Part shown: piece by piece, positions 1-7,299 of the stretch | Numbering within the stretch: the stretch's first letter is position 1 | How the letters are laid out: every line of letters begins with the position of its first letter | NCBI GenBank assembly: GCA_964484475.1 | Contig: CAZAFU010000067.1 | Span: forward strand, 1 to 15,144 | DNA: 15,144 nucleotides | Source of the DNA: Parvularcula sp964484475 | Lineage (GTDB): Bacteria; Pseudomonadota; Alphaproteobacteria; Caulobacterales; Parvularculaceae | Direction of reading: 5' to 3' | Position numbers and translations under genes: made by a program | Notes under the pieces: model-generated | Seen by the model: the letters and a program-made list of their open reading frames with translations, nothing else | Told to the model about the DNA's origin: nothing | Databases searched by the model: none

Positions 1-1
1 G

Positions 2-463
2 ATCTTCTTCGCGCTCTATAAGGTGCTCTTCACGACGATCGAGATCCGGCACGAGCCGTTCCTGTATATCCGCGACCTTGCGGAACAGGACCCGACCACG
101 ATCTTCAATCTCTTCGGGCTCCTGCCCTACGATCCAACCGTCGCGCCGGTGGTGGGCGCGTTCCTCGGGATCGGCATCCTGCCGCTCCTCATGGGTGTCG
201 CCATGTGGGTGCAGACCAAGCTGAACCCACCGCCCTCCGACCCGATGCAGGCCCAGGTCTTCGGGCTCCTGCCCTTCATCTTCGTGTTCATCTTCGCACC
301 CTTCGCGGCGGGGCTCGTCCTCTACTGGTTCTGGAACACCTTCCTCGGCGTGGTGCAGCAATACGTCATCATGAAGCGCGCGGGCGTCGACGTGGACCTC
401 CTCGACAACATCAAGTCGACCTTCCGGAAGAAGCCGGCGGCCGAAGAAAAACCGGCGGAGTAG
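2..463 (+). CDS. yidC: Membrane protein insertase YidC, C-terminal part (5' end outside window)
   Basis: This is the C-terminal 153 codons of YidC, the inner-membrane insertase that works alone or with SecYEG to integrate and fold membrane proteins. The reading frame is open from base 2, so the gene starts upstream of the window. The visible part holds the conserved hydrophobic segments of the 60KD_IMP domain: a helix around the NLFGLLPYDP loop, the run VVGAFLGIGILPLLMGVAMW, the cytoplasmic loop with QTKLNPPPSDPMQ, then LLPFIFVFIFAPFAAGLVLYW and a final WNTFLGVVQQYVIMKR segment. It ends in a short charged tail rich in Lys, Ala and Glu, as in other proteobacterial YidC proteins. The next gene starts 4 bases after the stop, so the two are probably co-transcribed. 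The GTG at 23 is an internal valine codon, not the start. Confidence 0.95.
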   Translation: MFFALYKVLFTTIEIRHEPFLYIRDLAEQDPTTIFNLFGLLPYDPTVAPVVGAFLGIGILPLLMGVAMWVQTKLNPPPSDPMQAQVFGLLPFIFVFIFAPFAAGLVLYWFWNTFLGVVQQYVIMKRAGVDVDLLDNIKSTFRKKPAAEEKPAE

Positions 464-467
464 GCCC

Positions 468-1259
468 TTGACCCTCGATGACCTCTTCCACGCGCTCTGG
501 ACCCGCTACGCCGAGCTGACCCCGCAGGCGGAAAAGATCAGGACCCTGTTCGAGGAGCGGGGCGAGACGGTCATCAATGACCATGTCGCGTTCAGGACCC
601 TGAACGATCCGAGGCTCGGCATCGACCGCATCGCGAAGCCGTTTCTCGATCTGGGCTACGAGCCGCAGGACGAATACGATTTCGCGGCAAAGAAGCTCTT
701 CGCCCGTTACTACGCCCACGAAGACCCCGACCGGCCCAAGGTCTTCATTTCGGAGCTCCTCCTCGAAAAGTGCTCGGAGGACCTCCGGAAAACCATGACC
801 GGCCTTCTCGACCAGGTGGACCAGGAGGTCTTCGACGACCCGATGATGCTCAACATCGGCAGGCCGTGGCGGAGTTCTCACGAGGACTACGACCGGCTCT
901 ACGCGGAGAGTGAATACGCGGCCTGGCTCTCGGCCTTCGGTTTCTGCGCGAACCATTTCACGGTGTATTTCAACGCTCTCGAAAGTTTCGACACCCTCGA
1001 GGACCTTGCGCGGTTCGTCGAAGGCGCAGGCTTCCCGATGAACGAAAGCGGCGGCCTGATCAAAGGGTCCGAAGACGTCTTCCTCGAGCAGTGCTCCACC
1101 ATGGCGACGCAGGTCCCGGTCAGCTTCACCGACGGGACCCACGAGCTCCCGAGCTGCTTCTACGAATTCGCGCGGCGCTACCCGATGCCGGACGGCGGGC
1201 TCTACCAGGGTTTCGTGGCGGCCAGCGCCGACAAGATCTTCGAGAGCACCAACCGGTGA
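468..1259 (+). CDS. DUF1338 family protein, short form (2-oxoadipate dioxygenase/decarboxylase HglS-like)
   Basis: A 263-residue protein of the DUF1338 family. The characterised member HglS of Pseudomonas putida converts 2-oxoadipate to 2-hydroxyglutarate in lysine breakdown, using a metal held by two His and one Glu. Seen here: NDHVAFRT (His39, Arg43), ANHFTVYFN (His163) and VFLEQCST (Glu207), which I infer to be the metal ligands and the substrate-binding Arg. The protein is much shorter than HglS (about 460 residues), so it belongs to the short branch whose substrate is not certain. The start is a TTG at 468; GGAG at 457-460 lies 7 bases upstream and there is no in-frame ATG nearby. It sits 4 bases after yidC, and its stop overlaps the next start. 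Family call fairly sure; reaction uncertain. Confidence 0.82.
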   Translation: MTLDDLFHALWTRYAELTPQAEKIRTLFEERGETVINDHVAFRTLNDPRLGIDRIAKPFLDLGYEPQDEYDFAAKKLFARYYAHEDPDRPKVFISELLLEKCSEDLRKTMTGLLDQVDQEVFDDPMMLNIGRPWRSSHEDYDRLYAESEYAAWLSAFGFCANHFTVYFNALESFDTLEDLARFVEGAGFPMNESGGLIKGSEDVFLEQCSTMATQVPVSFTDGTHELPSCFYEFARRYPMPDGGLYQGFVAASADKIFESTNR

Positions 1260-1579
1260 AGCCCAACGCAGCCGCCCGTTATTATCTGGCGGATCTCCGG
1301 ATCATCCTGCGGAACGGTGTCCTCGCCGGCATCGTGGTGACCGTGATTCTCGCGTTGATCGGGATGGCGGCCCGGCTCGGGCGCAGCGGGAAGTTCGATC
1401 CCGAGGTGTTTCTTTCGGTCTGGCCCGTGGGCCTTCTGACCTTCGTGGGCGCCGTCGGTTTCGCGCTGACCGGCTCGGTACTGGTCAGGCAGCGGTTCAG
1501 GCGCGAGCACTATGCCTCGGTGGACGATCCGGTGTTTCTCGACAGGGAGTTCAGGAAGACCTACCGCAAGTCACGCTAG
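1256..1579 (+). CDS. Small two-helix membrane protein of unknown function
   Basis: I do not recognise the family. The 107-residue product has a short basic N-terminus, a strong hydrophobic helix at about residues 21-39 (GVLAGIVVTVILALIGMAA), a loop with GRSGKFDPE, a second helix at about 57-77 (PVGLLTFVGAVGFALTGSVLV), and a charged cytoplasmic-type tail ending RKTYRKSR. The GTG start at 1256 overlaps the TGA stop of the DUF1338 gene (GTGA, 4 bases), the usual sign of translational coupling, so I prefer it to the upstream in-frame start at 1091, which would add residues with no membrane or domain character. The positive residues on both flanks suggest both termini are cytoplasmic. Co-expression with yidC is likely from spacing alone. 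Confidence 0.75.
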   Translation: MKPNAAARYYLADLRIILRNGVLAGIVVTVILALIGMAARLGRSGKFDPEVFLSVWPVGLLTFVGAVGFALTGSVLVRQRFRREHYASVDDPVFLDREFRKTYRKSR

Positions 1580-1621
1580 GAACCGGGCGCGGGTGTCCTA
1601 TCTACGCTGACGGAGGTTCCC

Positions 1622-2026
1622 ATGTCCGATTTCTGGTCCGATTTCGATGTCATCCGCCGTCCTGACGATACCGGGCATGTCATGCGCCTGAAGCCGGTGA
1701 GGAAACGGGTGCGGGTCATGTTCGGCGATGCTGAACTTGCGAGGACGAACGACGCCGTCCGGCTTCTCGAGATCGGGCACGATATCTACGACCCCGTCAT
1801 CTACGTGCCTCGGGATGCTCTCCTGGTGGATATCGAACGGGCGCGGAAGACGACCCACTGCCCCCTCAAGGGCGATGCCAGCTACTACGATGTCATCCTG
1901 CCGGACCGAAGGCGCGAGGATGACCTCGTCTGGTCCTATGAGAGCACCGTTGCCTGGGCAGAGGAGCTGCGCGACCTCCTGGCCTTTACCCCCGACAGGG
2001 TGACCATGATCGAGGAGCCTCGCTAG
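1622..2026 (+). CDS. DUF427 (NTP_transf_9) domain protein
   Basis: A 134-residue protein with the DUF427 fold covering most of its length. The recognisable features are the VRVMFGDAELART strand region, a YVPRDAL segment near residue 62, CPLKG at 80-84, YYDV at 88-91 and WSY at 104-106, in the order typical of the family. DUF427 proteins are small, widespread and without an established biochemical role; the Pfam name suggests a nucleotidyltransferase-like relation but I see no proven active site. The ATG at 1622 has a good ribosome binding site (ggagg at 1614-1618). The TAG stop overlaps the TAG of the convergent metG. The 42 bases before it show no terminator, so read-through from the upstream membrane-protein gene is possible. 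Confidence 0.85.
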   Translation: MSDFWSDFDVIRRPDDTGHVMRLKPVRKRVRVMFGDAELARTNDAVRLLEIGHDIYDPVIYVPRDALLVDIERARKTTHCPLKGDASYYDVILPDRRREDDLVWSYESTVAWAEELRDLLAFTPDRVTMIEEPR

Positions 2027-3699
2027 CCCTCCTCGCCCCGCGGGGCGCCGAAGCGTTGGGCCCAGTTCTCGACATCCTCGTCTTCGATCTTCTTGAATAG
2101 AACGCCCGGCGCTTCGATTGCCGCTCCGGGTGTCAGGGCATCGAGTTCATCGCCCGTGGGCCAGGACGCCGTATCGGTGCCGAAAACCGACGCGAGCTTC
2201 TCGGCCGTGAACGGAATGACCGGTGCGGACAGGGACGCATAGAGGGGAACGAGGTTGAGGGCGGTACGGACGATCATCGCGGCCTTGTCCTGGTCTTCCT
2301 TGAACACGGCCCAGGGGGCTGCGCCCTGGAGGTACTCGTTGCCGAGCACCCAGATGCCGCGGAGTTCGGCGAAAGCTTTCCTGAACTCCATCGCTTCGAG
2401 ATGGCCCGTATAGGTTGCGATACGCGCCTTGAGGCTGCGCTTCAGCTCCTCCTCCGCGGCGCCCGGGGTGCCGCCCGAGGGAACCTGCCCGTCGAATTTC
2501 GAGCCCGCGAAACGGGTGATCCGGTTGACGAAGTTTCCGAGGACATCGGCAAGGTCCTTGTTCACGGTCTGCTGGAAGTTCTCCAGCGTGAACGCCGTAT
2601 CGTCCGACTCCGGTGCATTGGCCATGAGATACCAGCGCCACAGATCCGCAGGCAGGAGATCGAGGGCCTGGTCCATGAAGATCCCCCGGCCTTCCGAAGT
2701 GGAGAACTTACCGCCATACCAGGTCAGCCAGTTGAGACTCTTCAGCGTATCGACCTTCTTCCAAGGCTCGCGGCTACCGAGCTGGGTGCAGGGGAAGCTG
2801 ACCGTATGGAAGGCGACATTGTCCTTGCCCATGAACTGGACATAGCGGACGTCATCCGCCCCTTCGTCCTCGCGCCACCAGCTCCGATAGGCCTCACCAA
2901 CACCCTCCTCCGTGGCCGCGATATAGGCGATCGGTGCATCGAACCACACGTAGAAGACCTTGCCCGGAAGGTCGGGCACCGGAACACCCCAGTCGAGGTC
3001 GCGCGTGATCGAGCGGTCTCTCAACCCCTCGTCGAGCCATTTGTAGGCGATCGATTTCGTCAGGGTCGGCCAGTCTGGATGGTCGTCCACCCAGCTCCGG
3101 ACCTCCTCCTCGAGCTTCGATTGCAGCAGGTGAAGGTGACGGGTCTTCCGCAGCTCGAGATCCTTGGAACCCGAGAGCGCCGAATAGGGTTCGATCAGGT
3201 CCGTCGGGTCGAGGAGCTTGCCGCACCGGTCGCACTGGTCGCCACGCGCCTTTTCGAAACCGCAATTCGGACAGGTGCCCTCGACATAGCGGTCGGGGAG
3301 GAACCGTCCGTCTGCTTCTGAATAGATCTGCTCTTCCTCGACCTCGGCAATGAAGCCGTTCTGTTTCAGCTTCGCTGCGAAGTGCTGGGTCAGGTGGCGG
3401 TTCTGCTCCGATGAGCTGCGGCCGAAATGATCGAAGCTGAGGCCGAAGGCATCGCCGGTCTGCTTTTGCAGGTCGTGCTGCTCCCGGCAGTATTCGGCCA
3501 CCGGCTGGCCGGCCTTCTTGGCTGCGATTTCAGCGGGCGTTCCGTGCTCGTCGGTTGCGCAGATGGCGAGAACCTCATGGCCCCTCGCCCGCATGAAGCG
3601 GGCATAGACGTCGGCCGGAAGCATCGAGCCGACGAGGTTTCCAAGGTGTTTGATGCCGTTGATGTAGGGAAGCGCGGAGGTGATCAGAATTCGGGCCAT
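2023..3699 (-). CDS. metG: Methionine--tRNA ligase (MetRS)
   Basis: A 558-residue class I aminoacyl-tRNA synthetase that charges tRNA-Met with methionine in the cytoplasm. The HIGH-type signature is PYINGIKHLGN (residues 11-21). The connective-peptide zinc site is CPNCGFEKARGDQCDRCG with Cys143, Cys146, Cys156 and Cys159. The KMSKS-type loop is KFSTS at 331-335, followed by an anticodon-binding helical domain containing NAPESDDTAF and NKDLADVLGNFVNR. No C-terminal tRNA-binding (EMAP-like) domain is visible, so the protein ends soon after the anticodon domain. It resembles the MetRS type I know from actinobacteria and Rhodobacter-like alphaproteobacteria rather than the E. coli enzyme. The ATG at 3699 lies directly downstream of a small GC hairpin. 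The stop overlaps the DUF427 stop. Confidence 0.97.
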   Translation of the reverse strand: MARILITSALPYINGIKHLGNLVGSMLPADVYARFMRARGHEVLAICATDEHGTPAEIAAKKAGQPVAEYCREQHDLQKQTGDAFGLSFDHFGRSSSEQNRHLTQHFAAKLKQNGFIAEVEEEQIYSEADGRFLPDRYVEGTCPNCGFEKARGDQCDRCGKLLDPTDLIEPYSALSGSKDLELRKTRHLHLLQSKLEEEVRSWVDDHPDWPTLTKSIAYKWLDEGLRDRSITRDLDWGVPVPDLPGKVFYVWFDAPIAYIAATEEGVGEAYRSWWREDEGADDVRYVQFMGKDNVAFHTVSFPCTQLGSREPWKKVDTLKSLNWLTWYGGKFSTSEGRGIFMDQALDLLPADLWRWYLMANAPESDDTAFTLENFQQTVNKDLADVLGNFVNRITRFAGSKFDGQVPSGGTPGAAEEELKRSLKARIATYTGHLEAMEFRKAFAELRGIWVLGNEYLQGAAPWAVFKEDQDKAAMIVRTALNLVPLYASLSAPVIPFTAEKLASVFGTDTASWPTGDELDALTPGAAIEAPGVLFKKIEDEDVENWAQRFGAPRGEEG

Positions 3700-3714
3700 G
3701 GGGCGTGATGCCCC
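3700..3714 (-). promoter_or_regulatory. Hairpin abutting the metG start codon
   Basis: On the reverse strand, GGGGC and GCCCC form a perfect 5-pair stem with a 5-base loop (ATCAC), ending directly at the metG ATG. The only G-rich candidate ribosome binding sequence lies in the upstream arm, so folding could limit initiation. The AAGCGCTT palindrome at 3715-3722 lies next to it. A regulatory role is inference; GC-rich DNA yields such stems by chance. Confidence 0.3.
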
Positions 3715-3788
3715 AAGCGCTTGTGCAGCGCAACGGGCCTGCGCCGGGACGACCTTGAGCAGCTTTCGCGTTCGTCATCCTCTGGAAA

Positions 3789-3814
3789 GGAACGTCCGAC
3801 GGCTCTGGAACATT
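3789..3814 (+). promoter_or_regulatory. Possible EcfG-like (general stress) promoter before the DUF3072 gene
   Basis: GGAAC at 3789-3793 is followed, after 17 bases, by CATT at 3811-3814. The alphaproteobacterial general stress sigma factor EcfG recognises GGAAC, 16-17 bases, then CGTT, so the -35 is perfect and the -10 has one mismatch. Transcription would begin very close to the ATG at 3823, giving a nearly leaderless message, which fits the weak ribosome binding site. Tentative. Confidence 0.25.
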
Positions 3815-3822
3815 AGGCGAAC

Positions 3823-4044
3823 ATGAGCATTTCAGAGACACCGAAAACAGACGCCCCCGTCAGCAACGCCGAGAAGGACCCCGACAACTGGGTCACGGGC
3901 GACGAGGAGATGACTGGGGCCCAGGCCAGCTACCTCAAGACCCTCACCGAAGAGGCCGGTGAGACGTTCGACCCGAGCCTCACGAAGGCCGAGGCATCCG
4001 AGCGTATCGACGCGCTACAGGAAAAGACGGGCCGCGGTCGCTGA
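3823..4044 (+). CDS. DUF3072 domain small protein
   Basis: A 73-residue acidic protein that matches the DUF3072 pattern: DPDNWVTGDEEMTGAQASYLKTL at residues 19-41, then EEAGE and LTKAEASERIDALQ near the C-terminus. The domain resembles the short helical segments that in other proteins precede or bind DNA-associated partners, but no function is established. There is no signal peptide or membrane segment, and the first 18 residues are a polar, probably disordered leader. The ATG at 3823 has only AGG as a weak ribosome binding site. Its TGA stop directly abuts the stop of the convergent mipA-like gene. The gene stands alone on its strand, and the possible stress promoter just upstream suggests stationary-phase or stress expression, which is inference. 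Confidence 0.85.
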   Translation: MSISETPKTDAPVSNAEKDPDNWVTGDEEMTGAQASYLKTLTEEAGETFDPSLTKAEASERIDALQEKTGRGR

Positions 4045-4854
4045 TCAGCGGACGCCCGGCCCTTTCAGCAGGTAGTTCGCGCCGACAAAAAGGCTGAACC
4101 GCGTGTCCTGATCGACGATCGGGCTGTCGGTGATGGTATCCGGCAGAGCGTCGAGATTGGCCCGGCCCTGGACCTGCCAACGCCGGCCGACCCGCATATA
4201 GCCCTGGGCGCCGACGAACGGCACGGCGGCACCGTCATCGATGAAGGTGAAAGACCGTTCGGTGCGGGCCTCGTCCGCGCGGACGCCGTAGTAGTGGTTC
4301 AGGAGGTTCTGGGACTGGTAGCGCACACCTGCCTGGGGGCGGAATGAATAACGCATTCCGTCACCGAGCTCGTAGCCCACGCGGCCGGTCAGCTCGAACC
4401 CGTCATGCTGCCCGGCCACGTCGCCGTAGCCCATGCCTTCCAGCCGCCATTTCCCGAAACGCCTGAGGGCCCTCGCCCCGACCTCGTAGGTGCCGTCGCG
4501 CTCGGCCATGCCTTCGAGGGCGTCACTGTCATCCGGGTCGAGGTTCTGGAAGCGGTACCGCCCTTCGAGGGAAAGCTGCGTTTCGCCCAATCGGGCGAAG
4601 CGATAGGTGACGTTGGGACCTGCCACCGTCAGCTTGTTCCGGTTGAAGAGAAAGAACGGCACCGGCAGCACGGTGGGGTCGATGCCGACATAGGGCTCGT
4701 TGTTGACGACCGCCGCGAGGCCCACCGCCAGCGTTGTCTGCTTGCGCATGGCCTCCCGGTCGATGCCGGGACTGTCGCCGGCCTGGGCGAAGGCTTCGGT
4801 ATTGAGAATGACCGGCAGACAAGCTGCCAGGGTGGTCCAATGCGATCTCTTCAT
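4045..4854 (-). CDS. MipA/OmpV family outer-membrane protein
   Basis: A 269-residue predicted outer-membrane beta-barrel. Residues 1-24 are a signal peptide (basic MKRSHW, hydrophobic core, AFAQA cleavage site). The mature part alternates hydrophobic and polar residues as in barrel strands and carries family-like segments: VLPVPFFLFNRNKLTVAGPNV, GMAERDGTYEVGA, QHDGFELTGRVGYEL and DTITDSPIVDQDTRFSLFVGANY. MipA in E. coli is a scaffold for murein enzymes, and OmpV-type members are porin-like; the role here is unknown. The strong site GGAGGA (4861-4866) supports the ATG at 4854. It lies 48 bases after parC on the same strand with no visible terminator between them. Oddly, the protein ends KGPGVR rather than in the aromatic residue usual for barrels assembled by BamA. 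Confidence 0.8.
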   Translation of the reverse strand: MKRSHWTTLAACLPVILNTEAFAQAGDSPGIDREAMRKQTTLAVGLAAVVNNEPYVGIDPTVLPVPFFLFNRNKLTVAGPNVTYRFARLGETQLSLEGRYRFQNLDPDDSDALEGMAERDGTYEVGARALRRFGKWRLEGMGYGDVAGQHDGFELTGRVGYELGDGMRYSFRPQAGVRYQSQNLLNHYYGVRADEARTERSFTFIDDGAAVPFVGAQGYMRVGRRWQVQGRANLDALPDTITDSPIVDQDTRFSLFVGANYLLKGPGVR

Positions 4855-4902
4855 ACCGCCTCCTCCGTTCCTTCAGGACTCTTCCACAGTTCCAATCGAA
4901 AA

Positions 4903-7191
4903 TTAAGTCCGAACTCCAAGTTTCAGGTTCCGCGGAAATCCTTTCGGAACGGCCTGCCCGGCGCCGCCGCGCTTCCCGAGCCAGTCCTTCCATTTGGGCT
5001 CGGACTGTTCGCGCCCGGCGCGATCGATCCAGGTGAGACCCTCCTTGGGATCGAGAAGTTTCGCATCGACAAGGGACGCCTTGGCGGACCGTTGCAGGAT
5101 GACGCCCTTGCCCCTGGTCATGACCGGGACCTCGGCGGCGGGGAAGACCAACAGCTTCCGGTTGCTGGTCACCGAGACGACATAATCCTTGTCGGTGGGC
5201 GCCCGGTCCACCGGACGGGCGACCTTCAGCTCGGCCCCTGCCGCAAGGTTCAGGAGCTGCTTGCCCTTCCGGGTGTTGGCGACCGCATCCTCTTCCCTGA
5301 CGAACAATCCGTGCCCGGCATCGGACACCAGGAGAAAATGCCGCCCGCCCTCGGCGATGAAGACATCCACCGGCTCTTCGCCCGGCCCCAGGTCGAAGAG
5401 CAGCCGGATCGGCTCGCCCTGACCGCGGCCACCGGGCAGGTCGGCAACGGCGAGGCTGTAGGATTTTCCGTTGCTGGCGAAGGTCAGCAGCCTGTCCGAA
5501 CTCATCGCGTTGATGACGAAACGGCCCTTGTCGCCCTCCTTGTACTTGATCGAGGAAGGGTCTTCGGTGTGCCCCTTGAGGGTACGGCACCACCCCTTTT
5601 CCGAGATGACCACCGTCACCGGCTCTTTCTCGATGAGGTCTTCGAGACTGATTTCGGCACCCTCCCCGGCCTCGTCCATGACCGTCCGGCGCGCCGCGAA
5701 GGCCTTGTCCCCGGAGAGGCGCTTCTTGGTGTCTCTGAGCTGTTCGATCAGATGGGTGTTCTGCTGCTCTTCGGACTTGAGGAGCGTACGGAGCTCTTTC
5801 TGCTCTTTCTTGAGATCGCGGTTCTCCCGCTTGATCTCCATCTCCTCGAGCTTCCGCAACGCCCTCAGGCGCATGTTGAGAATGGCTTCGGCCTGCACCT
5901 CGGTCAGCTCGAAAGCCCTGATCAGCTCTTCCTTAGGGTGATCCTCGAAGCGGATGATCCTGATGACCTCGTCGAGGTTCAGGTAGGCGATGAGATAGCC
6001 GCCAAGGACCTCGAGGCGATGCTCGATCTTGCCGAGCCTGTGGTTCGACCTGCGGATGAGGACGTCGCGGCGGTGATCGACGAATGCCGTGAGGACCTCG
6101 CGCAGACCCATGACCCGCGGCGCGCCCTCCGCATCGAGAACGTTCATGTTCAGCGGGAAGCGGGTCTCGAGATCGGTGAGCCTGTAGAGAGCCCCCATCA
6201 CGGCCTCGGCTTCGAGGGTACCCGAGCGCGGCTCGAGGACGAGGCGGATATCCTCGGCACTCTCGTCCCGCACGTCGGTGATGACAGGCAGCTTCTTGGC
6301 CTGGATCAGCTCGGCGATGCGCTCGACCAGCCTCGCCTTCTGGACCTGGTAGGGCACTTCGGTGACAACGATCTGGTAACGGCCTCGGCCAAGGTCCTCC
6401 GTATGCCACTTGGCCCTGACCCTGAAGCCCCCGCGCCCCGTTGCGTAGGCCTCCACCAGAGCCTCGCGCGGCTCGACGCAGGTACCGCCCGTGGGAAAGT
6501 CGGGTCCCTGAACGTAGTTCAGCAGCGTCTCCGTCCGCGCTCCGGGTGTCTTGATGAGGTGCACCGCCGCATCGAGCAGTTCGCCGGGGTTGTGCGGCGG
6601 GATCGAGGTCGCCATCCCGACCGCGATGCCTGCGGCACCGTTGGCCAGAAGATGCGGGAAGGCCGCAGGCAGGACGACGGGCTCGCGCCCCTCGCCGTCA
6701 TAGGTCTCGCGGAAATCGACCGCGTCTTCGTCGATCCCTTCGAGGAGCAGCTCTGCGGCGGTGGTCAGGCGGCTCTCGGTGTACCGCATGGCCGCGGCGT
6801 TATCACCGTCCACATTGCCGAAATTGCCCTGGCCATCGACCAGGGGGACACGGACGGAAAAATCCTGAACCAGCCGGACGAGTGCGTCGTAGATCGCCTG
6901 GTCGCCGTGGGGGTGGAAGTTGCCCATCACCTCCCCGACCACCTTCGCCGACTTCTTGTAACCGCCGCTCGGGCTCAGGCGCATGTTGCGCATGGCGTAG
7001 AGGATCCGGCGGTGGACCGGCTTCAGGCCGTCCCTGACATCGGGCAGGGCCCGGGCGGTGATGGTGGACAGCGCATAGGCGAGGTAGCGCTGGGAGAGCG
7101 CTTCGGTGATCTCTTCGTCGAAGATCTTCTCCTCGACCGGAGCCTTGGTTCTGGTGCGTGATGAGGGGGGACGTTTGGGACGCTGGGCCAT
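4903..7191 (-). CDS. parC: DNA topoisomerase IV subunit A
   Basis: ParC cuts and rejoins DNA in the topoisomerase IV heterotetramer with ParE, mainly to unlink daughter chromosomes. At 762 residues the length is normal. Order: winged-helix and tower domain with LSQRYLAYALSTITARALPDVRDGLKPVHRR (residues 32-62), the quinolone region GNFHPHGDQAIYDAL (90-104), the catalytic Tyr137 in AAAMRYTESRL, then GIAVGMATSIPPHN, a coiled-coil tower region (LRALRKLEEMEIKRENRDLKKEQKEL) and a C-terminal beta-pinwheel. The lack of a GyrA-box (QRRGGKG) in the tail and the general sequence favour ParC over GyrA. I chose ATG 7191 (GGAG at 7197-7200, 5 bases away) over an in-frame GTG at 7227 with no ribosome binding site. 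Gln98 replaces the quinolone-contact Ser80 of E. coli ParC. Confidence 0.95.
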   Translation of the reverse strand: MAQRPKRPPSSRTRTKAPVEEKIFDEEITEALSQRYLAYALSTITARALPDVRDGLKPVHRRILYAMRNMRLSPSGGYKKSAKVVGEVMGNFHPHGDQAIYDALVRLVQDFSVRVPLVDGQGNFGNVDGDNAAAMRYTESRLTTAAELLLEGIDEDAVDFRETYDGEGREPVVLPAAFPHLLANGAAGIAVGMATSIPPHNPGELLDAAVHLIKTPGARTETLLNYVQGPDFPTGGTCVEPREALVEAYATGRGGFRVRAKWHTEDLGRGRYQIVVTEVPYQVQKARLVERIAELIQAKKLPVITDVRDESAEDIRLVLEPRSGTLEAEAVMGALYRLTDLETRFPLNMNVLDAEGAPRVMGLREVLTAFVDHRRDVLIRRSNHRLGKIEHRLEVLGGYLIAYLNLDEVIRIIRFEDHPKEELIRAFELTEVQAEAILNMRLRALRKLEEMEIKRENRDLKKEQKELRTLLKSEEQQNTHLIEQLRDTKKRLSGDKAFAARRTVMDEAGEGAEISLEDLIEKEPVTVVISEKGWCRTLKGHTEDPSSIKYKEGDKGRFVINAMSSDRLLTFASNGKSYSLAVADLPGGRGQGEPIRLLFDLGPGEEPVDVFIAEGGRHFLLVSDAGHGLFVREEDAVANTRKGKQLLNLAAGAELKVARPVDRAPTDKDYVVSVTSNRKLLVFPAAEVPVMTRGKGVILQRSAKASLVDAKLLDPKEGLTWIDRAGREQSEPKWKDWLGKRGGAGQAVPKGFPRNLKLGVRT

Positions 7192-7196
7192 GGGAT

Positions 7197-7200
7197 CTCC
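7197..7200 (-). promoter_or_regulatory. Ribosome binding site that sets the parC start
   Basis: GGAG on the reverse strand, 5 bases before the ATG at 7191. No comparable site precedes the in-frame GTG at 7227, so the shorter parC product is preferred. Confidence 0.65.
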
Positions 7201-7299
7201 GAAATGGCTGGCCCTTCTATGCGGCACCCGCGGCCCGATAAACCCTCAAGACGCGAAGAATCAGTCCCTGCTTCGCTCCGTGGCAATGCCGCGGCGCAC

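Noticed and set aside
411..1142. Reverse open frame of 243 codons opposite the DUF1338 gene
   Set aside because: No family features, and it crosses into yidC; the forward frame has conserved motifs and good spacing.
1091..1255. Longer start for the small membrane protein
   Set aside because: The extra residues lie wholly inside the DUF1338 gene and show only out-of-frame Arg/Gly-rich composition.
4405..7161. Forward open frame of 918 codons lying opposite mipA and parC
   Set aside because: It runs antisense across two well-supported genes, has a Gly/Arg/Asp/Leu-biased composition with no domain, and is explained by high GC at third codon positions.
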